A DNA stretch of 33,796 bases from an uncultured Lachnospiraceae bacterium (GTDB taxonomy: Bacteria; Bacillota; Clostridia; Lachnospirales; Lachnospiraceae), in contig CACZTL010000064.1 in the NCBI GenBank assembly GCA_902784165.1, forward strand, positions 1 to 33,796, read 5' to 3'. How positions within the stretch are numbered: position 1 is the first letter of the stretch; each line of letters starts with the position of its first letter. The notes under the pieces were generated by a model that worked only from the letters and a program-made list of their open reading frames with translations, made no database searches and was not told the DNA's origin. The translations under genes were made by a program, and so were the position numbers. Below are positions 1-7,092 of the stretch, in pieces.

Positions 1-888
1 TGTGTTGTTTGCCTCAAGGATAAGTCCGTGTCTGTCCTCAACGAGCTGGGGAGGAGTACCGTCACCGTGGGAAACAACAGCCTCTACAGCGATGTCTGCG
101 CCGAACTGGAGATCCTTTACATTTACAACGCTGCGTGCGGGAAGGTAGTTAACTGCCCTTGCGATCGCAGTGTCGGGGAAATATGTCTTATATACCTCGT
201 TTACTGCTTCAAGATCTCCTAAGTTCTTAAGGAAGATAGTGATCTTTACGATATCGTCTACGCATACATCTATGCCGGCAAGAATGTTTTTTACGTTCTT
301 AAGAGCCTGATCAGCCTGTTCTTTTATTCCGCCGGATACGAGCTTTCCGTCTGTATCAAGGGGAAGCTGTGTAGTGATGTTGTTGTAATGTGAAAATGCA
401 CATGTCTGTGTGGAATTCGGGCACTGGGGTGCAGTGTCGAAATTTCTTGCCAAAATAATAAGATCATCTGCCTGAGGCGCATCGGGAATAGTTCCGAGAC
501 CATGTGAGAGCACTGCGTCCGCCATGATGAGAGCTCCTTCCATGGGAAGTGCGTCTACTGCAACGAGTGTCAGTGTGGGCAGATAATCTGTATAAACACC
601 TTTATAAGCTTCTATAGCAGCGTCGGCATCTGCGATATCCTTTAAGAATATGGAGATCCTTACGGTCTGCTCAACCTTACGGTCGATACCTTCGATAACT
701 GCTTTGATATTTTTAAATACCTGAGCAGCCTGCTCTGCGATACCGCCTGCAACAAGCTCGCCTGTAGCAGGATCGATAGGAAGCTGTGTTGAAAAATGAT
801 TGTAGTGGGAAAATGCAACACTGTGTGAGCTGAGGTCACACTTGGGTGCACCGTCTACGTTTCTTGCAAGTACTACGTTATCAGCCAT
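1..888 (-). CDS. Tandem Rid (YjgF/YER057c/UK114) family protein, C-terminus beyond window
   Basis: The reading frame is open from an ATG at 888 to the left edge (296 codons, no stop). AGGAGG lies about 10 nt upstream of the ATG. The protein contains two consecutive Rid-type domains (about residues 1-135 and 140-275) that are clearly similar to each other: both have ARN.D.AP, AFSHYN, TQLP.D and GGI.EQA. Residues 284-296 may start a third. Rid proteins are small trimeric enamine/imine deaminases that detoxify reactive intermediates of PLP enzymes. Domain 2 keeps the PARS motif with the substrate-binding Arg (R252) and the later Glu (E269). In domain 1 the aligned position is Leu (L106, in PTLT), so that domain may be structural only. 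It lies downstream of the GtrA-like gene and has its own promoter. The family call is firm; the substrate is unknown. Confidence 0.85.
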   Translation of the reverse strand, partial: MADNVVLARNVDGAPKCDLSSHSVAFSHYNHFSTQLPIDPATGELVAGGIAEQAAQVFKNIKAVIEGIDRKVEQTVRISIFLKDIADADAAIEAYKGVYTDYLPTLTLVAVDALPMEGALIMADAVLSHGLGTIPDAPQADDLIILARNFDTAPQCPNSTQTCAFSHYNNITTQLPLDTDGKLVSGGIKEQADQALKNVKNILAGIDVCVDDIVKITIFLKNLGDLEAVNEVYKTYFPDTAIARAVNYLPARSVVNVKDLQFGADIAVEAVVSHGDGTPPQLVEDRHGLILEANNT

Positions 889-940
889 AAGAAAATTCCT
901 CCTTAAATACAAGTATTTTTATTTACGGATTACATCTCCT

Positions 941-969
941 ATTTTATGAAAAATAACGCAAAATGTCCA
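941..969 (-). promoter_or_regulatory. Promoter for the Rid-family gene
   Basis: On the minus strand, TGGACA (plus 964-969) is followed after 17 bp by TAAAAT (plus 941-946). Each hexamer matches the sigma-A consensus at five of six positions. Transcription would start about 45 nt upstream of the ATG. It lies immediately after the GtrA-like stop codon, so the Rid gene can be expressed independently. Confidence 0.6.
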
Positions 970-1386
970 CTATTTTTTACGGAAAATAAGGAATTTACTT
1001 ATAACATAATTCGATGCTATGATGATGATCTGGACTATGATCTTTGCAATTCTGTCGTCCATGCCCATGGCAGTAACGAAAACGAACATCATCCCCATAT
1101 CTATACCGAGAGTAACGAGTCTGGCTCCGAAAAAACCGGCGGCTTCGGCAAGGATATTTTTATTTTTGCTTTGGAATACATATTTCCTGTTTACTATATA
1201 TGCAAATGTAACGGAGACTATCCACGAAATAACATTGGCCGCCTGAAGCTCGCCCGGGTGCTCGGGATTTAAAAATGTATGAGTGCATCCGTAATATACA
1301 CCGAGACTGACCGCTGTAGTCAGAACTCCGAAGATAAGGTAATTTATTACCTCTTTGTGTTTGTTATACAGTGACTTAATTGACAT
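970..1386 (-). CDS. GtrA-like membrane protein
   Basis: This is a 138-residue hydrophobic protein with four predicted membrane segments (roughly residues 14-36, 48-66, 84-105, 113-132) and a basic C-terminus ending FLIFRKK. It has typical GtrA family features, including an early NYLIFGVLTT segment and VNRKYVF after the second helix. GtrA-like proteins are small membrane proteins linked to polyprenyl-phosphate-sugar flipping in polysaccharide or teichoic acid glycosylation. No glycosyltransferase partner is visible here, so the substrate cannot be named. The gene has its own promoter and a dyad in its leader (1419-1432). Length and topology fit the family. Confidence 0.85.
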   Translation of the reverse strand: MSIKSLYNKHKEVINYLIFGVLTTAVSLGVYYGCTHTFLNPEHPGELQAANVISWIVSVTFAYIVNRKYVFQSKNKNILAEAAGFFGARLVTLGIDMGMMFVFVTAMGMDDRIAKIIVQIIIIASNYVISKFLIFRKK

Positions 1387-1418
1387 GAATTTACTGTTTC
1401 TCCTAACGACAGGTAATA

Positions 1419-1432
1419 TTTACACCTGTAAA
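1419..1432. promoter_or_regulatory. Candidate operator dyad in the GtrA-like leader
   Basis: TTTACACCTGTAAA is a perfect dyad (six-base arms, two-base centre) containing TACANNTGTA, the operator core of CopY/BlaI/MecI-type repressors. An overlapping longer dyad, ACAGGT-N9-ACCTGT, spans 1409-1429. It sits just downstream of the predicted transcription start of the GtrA-like gene, a position suited to repression. No regulator gene is nearby, so the assignment rests on motif shape alone. Confidence 0.35.
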
Positions 1433-1446
1433 TTAATACCTTCACT

Positions 1447-1474
1447 ATTATAGACTTTTTGCTTTTTTTTTCAA
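1447..1474 (-). promoter_or_regulatory. Promoter for the GtrA-like gene
   Basis: On the minus strand, TTGAAA (plus 1469-1474), a 16-bp A-rich spacer and a perfect TATAAT (plus 1447-1452) form a sigma-A-type promoter. It directs transcription away from rdgB, with a leader of about 55 nt. Confidence 0.6.
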
Positions 1475-1506
1475 GTGCTCGGTAATATTGACACACAGAA
1501 TAAAAA

Positions 1507-1535
1507 ATGACAAACAGTATATATTTGTGTATAAT
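1507..1535 (+). promoter_or_regulatory. Promoter for rdgB and probably the downstream genes
   Basis: ATGACA (1507-1512), a 17-bp spacer and a perfect TATAAT (1530-1535) form a strong sigma-A-type promoter about 45 nt upstream of the rdgB start. It is divergent from the GtrA-like promoter in the same 193-bp gap. Confidence 0.65.
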
Positions 1536-1579
1536 ATAAAATTGACGTTTTGAGTATTAAATAAATTTCGGAGAGAAAG

Positions 1580-2173
1580 ATGAAAGCCATTATACTTGCT
1601 ACAAATAATACCAATAAGGTCCGTGAATTCCGTGAGATGCTTGCCGGGGGTGATATAGAAGTTTTACCCTTAAAGGAAGCAGGTATAGATGCTGATATAG
1701 AGGAAACGGGAAATACATTTGAAGAGAATGCCCTTATAAAAGCACGTGCTATATGCAAGATGACGGGAAAACCTGCGCTTGCGGATGATTCCGGTCTTTG
1801 TGTTGATTATTTAGACGGGGCACCGGGTGTATACTCATCGCGGTTCATGGGAGAGGATACTCCTTACAGCGAAAAAAATGCCGCCATCATAGAAAAGCTT
1901 TCAGGAGTTGATGGGGATGAGCGTACTGCGGCGTTTAAGTGCTGTATGGCTCTTGTGATGCCGGACGGGAGAGAGTTCGTGACGAGTGGTGAGATGAAAG
2001 GTATTATTGCCGATAAGCCGGCCGGGGAAAACGGCTTCGGATATGATCCTATAGTTTTTTTGCCCGAGTACGGAAGAACCTCTGCCCAGCTTTCACCGGA
2101 CGAGAAAAATGCAATAAGCCATAGGGGAGAGGCGCTGAGAGCGATGGTTGACATTATAAAGGATAATATTTGA
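1580..2173 (+). CDS. rdgB: XTP/dITP diphosphatase (RdgB/HAM1 family)
   Basis: This 197-residue protein matches the RdgB/HAM1 family along its whole length. It has the N-terminal ATNN..KV.EF.. substrate-binding motif, ETG.TFEENA.IKA, the ADDSGL..D.L.GAPGVYSSRF block holding the catalytic acidic residues, the GFGYDP motif and the C-terminal SHRG.AL. The enzyme hydrolyses non-canonical purine nucleoside triphosphates (XTP, ITP, dITP) to monophosphates, keeping deaminated purines out of DNA and RNA. A GGAGAG ribosome site precedes the ATG. It is the first gene of a likely transcription unit with the PPTase and mgtE (gaps of 74 and 69 nt). Confidence 0.95.
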   Translation: MKAIILATNNTNKVREFREMLAGGDIEVLPLKEAGIDADIEETGNTFEENALIKARAICKMTGKPALADDSGLCVDYLDGAPGVYSSRFMGEDTPYSEKNAAIIEKLSGVDGDERTAAFKCCMALVMPDGREFVTSGEMKGIIADKPAGENGFGYDPIVFLPEYGRTSAQLSPDEKNAISHRGEALRAMVDIIKDNI

Positions 2174-2247
2174 TTGTCCGGGGTATTGCTGCCGGCAACA
2201 TAATCTGATCTTGGCAAGCTTTGAAATAAACAAAAAGGGACAAAAAT

Positions 2248-2940
2248 ATGAAGATATATATAACAAAAGTTGAAAATGCTGATTTTGACGAGTTTCTTGG
2301 AGAGGCGATGCCGCTGCTTACCGAGGAGCGCAGGGAAAAAACGGCAAATTATAAAAATGAAAGTGATAAAGTGACATCAGCTGCTGCAGAGCTGCTTCTT
2401 GCATTTGCCATAGATGAACAGCTTATGTCGGGCGCCTCTTTATTTACTGACAGGGAACCCGACAGAGGAGTTACGCTTCGTCCGGTTAAGTGGAGAAAGC
2501 TAACCGCCGGTGCGCCGGGTATTGCATATACGATAACGTGGTCCGATAAGGGGAAACCCGTATTTGCCGAGCCGGGCGCGCCGTATTTCAGCATCAGTCA
2601 TACGGATAACCTGGCGGTTGTAGTGATAAGCGACTCTCCCGTGGGGATAGATATAGAGGGAAAGAGAGCGGTCAGTGAAGCTATGATAAAAAAAGCTTTT
2701 TCTGAGTCCGATGCGGCTTGGATTTTGTCGGCAGAGGATGAGGACCTTTGTCAGCAGAGGTTTTTGCGGGCATGGACGATAAAAGAGAGTTATGTAAAAA
2801 TGCTTGGTGAGAGTATATTCAGCGGAAATATGCCTGATATTTTCAGCGAAGGTGAGATTTCCGCGAATTTGCTGAATAAGTGCGCAGTTGTGGAAGAAAC
2901 GTATGATAAATACAATATAGCTGCCGTAAGAAGGGTATAG
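2248..2940 (+). CDS. 4'-phosphopantetheinyl transferase, Sfp type (first of two)
   Basis: A 230-residue Sfp/AcpT-type PPTase, which moves the phosphopantetheine arm of CoA onto a serine of acyl or peptidyl carrier proteins. The signature motifs are present in order: FSISHTD (residues 114-120), GIDIE with the Mg-binding acidic residues (133-137) and W-TIKESYVK (176-184). The two-half architecture and length fit the Sfp class rather than the 120-residue AcpS class. No carrier protein, PKS or NRPS gene is in the window, so its target is unknown; it could serve fatty-acid ACP. A second PPTase lies at 29212. Its TAG stop is followed directly by a repeat fragment. Confidence 0.88.
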   Translation: MKIYITKVENADFDEFLGEAMPLLTEERREKTANYKNESDKVTSAAAELLLAFAIDEQLMSGASLFTDREPDRGVTLRPVKWRKLTAGAPGIAYTITWSDKGKPVFAEPGAPYFSISHTDNLAVVVISDSPVGIDIEGKRAVSEAMIKKAFSESDAAWILSAEDEDLCQQRFLRAWTIKESYVKMLGESIFSGNMPDIFSEGEISANLLNKCAVVEETYDKYNIAAVRRV

Positions 2941-2965
2941 TGCAGAACAGTCCCATTTGATACAG
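2941..2965. repeat. Degenerate fragment of the AGAAC-type repeat
   Basis: GCAGAACAGTCCC followed by ATTTGATACAG matches the right arm of the hairpin at 28928-29006 (GTAGAACAGTCCC then CTTTGACACAG) with few changes. It starts at the base after the PPTase stop codon. The other arm is missing, so no long hairpin forms here. Confidence 0.55.
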
Positions 2966-3009
2966 AAAATGCAATACTCGAATATTGAAAAGAAAGGAGG
3001 TGCAGCCGC

Positions 3010-4464
3010 ATGAGTGACGAAAAGGATCTTGAGTACAAGAGAAAGGATGATACGCAGACCATAGTTACAGATGTGGAGGATATAGCTGAGCACGACTATA
3101 CCAAGGAATTGTTAGAACTCTTCAGGAGTGATATTCCTCCAGAGGAGTTAACGGAAAAGCTCAGTGATTACCATGAAAATGATATGGCCGGAGCCTTGGA
3201 GCAGATGACTCCTGAAGAACGTAAACGGCTGTATCCCATACTTGGTATCGAACGTGTGTCGGAGATATTTACATTTATCGAAGACGTTGATGAATACATG
3301 AAAGAGCTTGATCTCTCAAGCGCTGCTAAGGTCATCGGAAGCATGGACTCTGATGATGCCGTTGATGTCCTTGAGGAAATGGACGAAGAGTCCAGGAAAA
3401 AGCTTACAAGGATGCTCGATAAAGAGACCAGTGATGATATCAAAATGATCAGGTCTTATGATGACGATGAGATCGGAAGCAAGATGACCACCAACTACAT
3501 CGTCATAGATAAGGGTATGAGCGTCCGTCAGGCAATGAAGGCGCTAATCAGCCAGGCAGAAAAAAATGATAACATTTCTATATTGTATGTAACTGATGAA
3601 AGTAATAAGTTTTACGGAGCGCTTGATCTTAAAGACCTTATCACTGCCAGGGATTATATGGATCTGCAGTCCTTTATGAGTACTTCGTTTCCGTATGTAA
3701 CCGATCATGAAAAGATAAGCGACTGTATCGACAGGATAAAGGATTACGAGGAGGACTCGATTCCGGTGCTTAATGCGGAAAAGGAGCTGCTTGGGATTAT
3801 AACCGCCCAGGATATGGTAGAGGTTGTCGATGACGAGCTCGGTGATGACTATGCTAAGCTGGCCGGTCTTACTTCCGAAGAGGATCTTAAGGAAACACTC
3901 GGACAGAGCATGAAAAAGCGTCTGCCGTGGCTTATCATCCTGTTGTTTCTCGGTATCGGAGTTTCCACCGTGGTCGGAATATTTGAGCCGGTAGTTGCCT
4001 CTATTGCATTTGTGGTTAACTTCCAGTCACTTATTCTTGATATGGCGGGAAATGTAGGAACACAGTCGTTGGCTGTGACCATAAGAGTCCTCATGGATGA
4101 GAATCTCCCGGGTAAGGCAAAGGGCGGACTTGTATTTAAAGAAATACGAATAGGATTTATAAACGGAATAATACTTGGTGCTTTGTCCTTTGCGTTTGTA
4201 AGCATATATGTGGCGCTTACGAAAAATGCCGACTGGGGCTATGCCTGCGCAGTAGCCGGCTGCGTAGCTGCGGCACTGTTGGTGGCTATGGTTGTTTCAA
4301 GTCTTGTCGGTACTGTAGTTCCCATGTTTTTCCATAAGATAAAGGTAGACCCTGCGGTAGCCTCAGGGCCGCTCATTACCACGGTAAATGACCTTGTTGC
4401 GGTTATAACCTATTACGGCCTTGCATGGGCATTTCTGATAAATATAGTTCACATAGCAGGATAA
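3010..4464 (+). CDS. mgtE: Magnesium transporter MgtE
   Basis: A 484-residue MgtE. The N-terminal acidic superhelical domain (about residues 30-150, with repeated DD/EE helices) is followed by paired CBS domains (about 155-280), which in this family sense cytosolic Mg2+ and gate the channel. A five-helix membrane pore domain follows (about 305-480), including the conserved GNVGTQSLAVTIRV segment and the late P-V-ASGP..TT.ND stretch. The ATG is preceded by AAAGGAGG with good spacing. It is probably co-transcribed with rdgB and the PPTase. The gene is followed by a 14-bp inverted repeat and short T tracts. Confidence 0.95.
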   Translation: MSDEKDLEYKRKDDTQTIVTDVEDIAEHDYTKELLELFRSDIPPEELTEKLSDYHENDMAGALEQMTPEERKRLYPILGIERVSEIFTFIEDVDEYMKELDLSSAAKVIGSMDSDDAVDVLEEMDEESRKKLTRMLDKETSDDIKMIRSYDDDEIGSKMTTNYIVIDKGMSVRQAMKALISQAEKNDNISILYVTDESNKFYGALDLKDLITARDYMDLQSFMSTSFPYVTDHEKISDCIDRIKDYEEDSIPVLNAEKELLGIITAQDMVEVVDDELGDDYAKLAGLTSEEDLKETLGQSMKKRLPWLIILLFLGIGVSTVVGIFEPVVASIAFVVNFQSLILDMAGNVGTQSLAVTIRVLMDENLPGKAKGGLVFKEIRIGFINGIILGALSFAFVSIYVALTKNADWGYACAVAGCVAAALLVAMVVSSLVGTVVPMFFHKIKVDPAVASGPLITTVNDLVAVITYYGLAWAFLINIVHIAG

Positions 4465-4479
4465 AAAATAAAAAAACAC

Positions 4480-4508
4480 TTTAAATGATCGCGAAAGTAT
4501 GTTATTAT
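4480..4508 (+). promoter_or_regulatory. Candidate promoter overlapping an inverted repeat
   Basis: TTTAAA (4480-4485), a 17-bp spacer and TATTAT (4503-4508) preceded by TG (extended -10) could drive the nuclease gene at 4568. The -35 box and spacer overlap the left arm of the inverted repeat at 4483-4536. The -35 is weak; the extended -10 is the main evidence. Confidence 0.4.
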
Positions 4509-4539
4509 CAACACGAACGAATTTTCGCGATCATTTTTT
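4483..4539 (+). terminator. Inverted repeat after mgtE: terminator and/or operator
   Basis: A perfect 14-bp inverted repeat (arms 4483-4496 and 4523-4536, sequence AAATGATCGCGAAA) with a 26-nt loop is followed by T-rich sequence to 4546. It would act as a rho-independent terminator for mgtE. The loop is long for a terminator and contains a candidate -10 box, so a regulatory dyad over the nuclease promoter is an alternative. Confidence 0.5.
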
Positions 4540-4567
4540 CGTTTTATTACATTTGAGGGAGGTCGTT

Positions 4568-5338
4568 TTGTCAGGCAGAAGAAAAAGACGCAAAAAAAGA
4601 AGTAAAGCACCGGGTATTATATTTGCCCTGCTTATAATTACGGCGGCTGTTATTATCGGATATGTAAAGCGGGACAGTTTAATTCCTTTTTTTGAAAATG
4701 TGATGCAGCGGGCTGAGCAGATCGCAGCGGAGGAGAAGATAAGCGGTACCTATATCGATCCGGATTTGATTCCGGAATACTGCGGAGAGCCTTACGGGGT
4801 TATAAACGGAAATATTCCGGAGCTTGAAAAGCAGGAGGGCCTTACCGAGTTTGAAAAGTACGGAGCCCTCGATGGTCTGGGCAGATGCAGCGCGGCCTAC
4901 GCTTGCGTTTCAAGATATACCATGCCCTATAAAGAAAGGGAAAGCATAGGAGCGGTAAAGCCCACCGGCTGGCATCTTGTGAAATATGAGGGTATAGACG
5001 GAAATTATCTTTTTAACCGGTGCCACCTGATTGCGTATCAGCTTACGGGAGAGAACGCAAATGAGAGGAACCTCATAACGGGCACGAGATATATGAATAC
5101 AGAAGGAATGCTGCCATTTGAGATTCGCGTCGCGGATTACGTTAAAAAAACCGGTCATCATGTGCTTTACAAGGTTGTGCCGGTATTTAAGGGCAATAAT
5201 CTTGTGGCAGACGGTGTATGGATGCAGGCGCTCTCAGTTGAGGATGATGAGATAAGCTTTAATGTGTTTTGTTATAATGTGCAGCCGGGGATAGAGATTG
5301 ACTACAGGACAGGTGATAGCCGGAGGGTGCAAGGGTAA
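4568..5338 (+). CDS. Membrane-anchored DNA/RNA non-specific endonuclease (NUC1/EndA-like)
   Basis: A 256-residue protein with a very basic N-terminus (RRKRRKKR), one membrane segment or uncleaved signal (about residues 14-33) and an extracytoplasmic nuclease domain. Nuclease features are a GW-V.Y (GWHLVKYEG) segment, NRCHLIAYQL in the place of the family DRGH motif with its catalytic His, and N-LITGTRYMN. Relatives include streptococcal DNA-entry and secreted nucleases, so roles in DNA uptake, nutrition or extracellular DNA turnover are possible. I chose the TTG start because GGGAGG lies 5 nt upstream. An in-frame ATG at 4499 lies inside the mgtE terminator repeat and has no ribosome site. 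A hairpin starts 1 nt after the stop. Confidence 0.85.
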   Translation: MSGRRKRRKKRSKAPGIIFALLIITAAVIIGYVKRDSLIPFFENVMQRAEQIAAEEKISGTYIDPDLIPEYCGEPYGVINGNIPELEKQEGLTEFEKYGALDGLGRCSAAYACVSRYTMPYKERESIGAVKPTGWHLVKYEGIDGNYLFNRCHLIAYQLTGENANERNLITGTRYMNTEGMLPFEIRVADYVKKTGHHVLYKVVPVFKGNNLVADGVWMQALSVEDDEISFNVFCYNVQPGIEIDYRTGDSRRVQG

Positions 5339-5339
5339 A

Positions 5340-5379
5340 AAAAGTGTGTCAGCAGAACCGTTCCCGTTGACACACTTTT
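5340..5379. repeat. Short palindromic repeat of the AGAAC type, probable terminator
   Basis: A perfect 12-bp stem (5340-5351 with 5368-5379, AAAAGTGTGTCA) and 16-nt loop lie right after the nuclease stop codon. The A-flanked and T-flanked arms suit a bidirectional terminator between convergent genes. The loop (AGAACCGTTCCC) aligns with the AGAACAGTCCCC core of the hairpin at 28928, so it belongs to the dispersed repeat family rather than being a lone terminator. Confidence 0.7.
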
Positions 5380-5381
5380 GT

Positions 5382-5416
5382 AAATAAAAAGGACACCGCG
5401 AATACCTCGCAGTGCC
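5382..5416 (-). terminator. Intrinsic terminator of the SulP gene
   Basis: On the minus strand a GC-rich stem (plus 5391-5401 with 5407-5416, one bulge and one G-U pair) is followed by TTTTTATTT. It ends 26 nt beyond the SulP stop codon. Confidence 0.65.
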
Positions 5417-5441
5417 TTATTTAATATCCGGCAAGCATATA

Positions 5442-6956
5442 TCAAACCGTGATGTACATGAATACCACGCCGAGTACAGCCATCGCTGCATTAATTATCA
5501 TAATGATTGTTGCAAATGCCTTTAGTCCCGTGCCTGCCATCATTTCGTTTCGTACCAGGGAGGCAACTGTAAGGGCAAATATAGCTATCATGAACACGAT
5601 AAGTGCCATGGAATTTATACCTACCGCGAAGAATCCGGTACACATCAAAGCGATCGCAACGCCTGTTGCAACAAGTGAGATACCCATCATAACCTTTTCG
5701 CTTACGATAAACATCTTAAATATCATCATGACTACATAAAGACCTATACCGAAGCCGACACCGTATGCCAGGTTGTCGGTGGCAAGAACCACGATTACGG
5801 TTATGGCCATCGACATGGTTTCTTTTATAGGAACCTTATGTGCCTTAAACACCGATCCCCAGTTAAATGTGTCATAACATACGACCAGCATGACTGCCAC
5901 AAGTGCGGCAACCGGTATCCCACCGAGGACTCCTGAGACACTAAACAGCAGTGCCGCAAGAAGTCCGCCGGCAAACAGAGATGAAAGACGCCCTCTACCG
6001 CCGGCACCTAAGTTAGCCTTAGTTTGTCCTATCATGGCGCATCCCGGCATGGCTCCGAGTACACCGCAGATCATATTTCCTATACCCTGACCGCGGCATT
6101 CTCTGTTAAGATCCTCTTGTTCGGGAGTGTTTGTTTCTTCCGTAACGACACGACAGGTAAGCATGGTTTCGATAATACCTACCATAGCAAGTGATATGGA
6201 AACGGGTATTATATTGGCAAAACACTCGCCGCTGAATATATTGGGCAGTCTGGTAAATACCATGCCGACATACTCAAAGCTGGGAGTGATGGTTCCCATA
6301 TCGTGGATCCTGAGTACAGGACTGTTTGATGCAAAACCGTAAATAGCGATTACGATAATAGCAATAAGTGACGAAGGTATTCTTCCGAACCCGCTCCATA
6401 CCTTCTTAAGAAAAGGATAGAACACTATGATACCAACTCCGACACCTACCAGTATAAGCATTTCGGGAAGTGTAGCAAAATCCCTGAATATAAGCTTTAC
6501 CTGAGAGATAAAGATAAGTATGGCAAGGCCGTTTACGAAGCCGTGCATTACACAGTCAGGTATGAATTTTATCAGGCTTCCGAATCTTACTATACCGAGT
6601 ATGAACTGTATGATACCTGCCAGTACAACAGCCGCAAACAGGTACTCCGGATGAGTCTGCCAGTAAGCGGCAACAAGCCCTACCGTAATCATCGCCGTGG
6701 AGCCGGCGCCGGCTGAAATAACGCCGGGACGTCCGCCGGTTATGGCGAGAGTGATGGTAAGGATGATACATGTGTAAAGACCGATGTAAGGCGGTACGCC
6801 GGCGGCGATCATAAATCCGATAGTTTCGGGAAGCAGTGCAAATGTAGTAACAGCACCGCCCCAAAGATCTCCGACGATATTACCGGTCCAGGATTTTTTT
6901 TCAAGCTGCCTTTTGGCAAGCTTCTCCTCAGCGGTCAGTACCTTCTTTTTTCCCAT
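5442..6956 (-). CDS. SulP-family anion transporter lacking a STAS domain
   Basis: A 504-residue polytopic membrane protein. The N-terminal part matches the SulP/SLC26 transport domain (GDLWGGAVTTFALLPETIGF, then GLYTCII and the GRPGVISAGAGSTA region). This family moves sulfate, bicarbonate or other anions by proton or sodium symport or by exchange. Usual SulP proteins end in a soluble STAS domain of about 100 residues. Here residues 418-504 are instead hydrophobic, with about three more membrane segments, and there is no STAS. GGAGGT sits about 10 nt before the ATG. The gene faces the nuclease gene convergently and has its own terminator. A structured leader and a 76-bp palindrome lie upstream. 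The substrate cannot be decided. Confidence 0.88.
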   Translation of the reverse strand: MGKKKVLTAEEKLAKRQLEKKSWTGNIVGDLWGGAVTTFALLPETIGFMIAAGVPPYIGLYTCIILTITLAITGGRPGVISAGAGSTAMITVGLVAAYWQTHPEYLFAAVVLAGIIQFILGIVRFGSLIKFIPDCVMHGFVNGLAILIFISQVKLIFRDFATLPEMLILVGVGVGIIVFYPFLKKVWSGFGRIPSSLIAIIVIAIYGFASNSPVLRIHDMGTITPSFEYVGMVFTRLPNIFSGECFANIIPVSISLAMVGIIETMLTCRVVTEETNTPEQEDLNRECRGQGIGNMICGVLGAMPGCAMIGQTKANLGAGGRGRLSSLFAGGLLAALLFSVSGVLGGIPVAALVAVMLVVCYDTFNWGSVFKAHKVPIKETMSMAITVIVVLATDNLAYGVGFGIGLYVVMMIFKMFIVSEKVMMGISLVATGVAIALMCTGFFAVGINSMALIVFMIAIFALTVASLVRNEMMAGTGLKAFATIIMIINAAMAVLGVVFMYITV

Positions 6957-7031
6957 ATATACAACACCTCCTTACATATGAAAAAATATGAAGATCATCT
7001 TGATATTTAATTGTTACTTTTATGTTTTGGT

Positions 7032-7082
7032 GGCAATGAGCATAGCCGTTCAAAAAGAAACGGCCTCCCACAGCTCATTGCC
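7032..7082 (-). other. Nested hairpin in the SulP leader region
   Basis: A 10-bp perfect outer stem (7032-7041 with 7073-7082, GGCAATGAGC) encloses an inner 6-bp stem (7045-7050 with 7059-7064, GCCGTT) with an A-rich loop. It is 76 nt upstream of the SulP start on the same strand and has no T tract before the gene. It may be a structured RNA leader. I do not recognise a known riboswitch class. Confidence 0.45.
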
Positions 7083-7092
7083 CTGATTTATA

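Noticed and set aside
28..222. A 64-codon frame on the plus strand at the left edge
   Set aside because: It is antisense to the well-supported Rid-family gene and has no family features.
1488..1493. TTGACA upstream of rdgB as a -35 box
   Set aside because: No -10 box lies 16-18 bp downstream; ATGACA at 1507 with TATAAT at 1530 fits better.
2500..3093. A 197-codon frame on the minus strand over the PPTase end and mgtE start
   Set aside because: It overlaps two recognised genes in antisense and has no ribosome site or recognisable motif.
4499..4567. An upstream ATG extending the nuclease by 23 residues
   Set aside because: It lies in the loop of the mgtE inverted repeat and near the -10 box; the TTG at 4568 has a proper ribosome site and leads straight into the basic plus membrane N-terminus.
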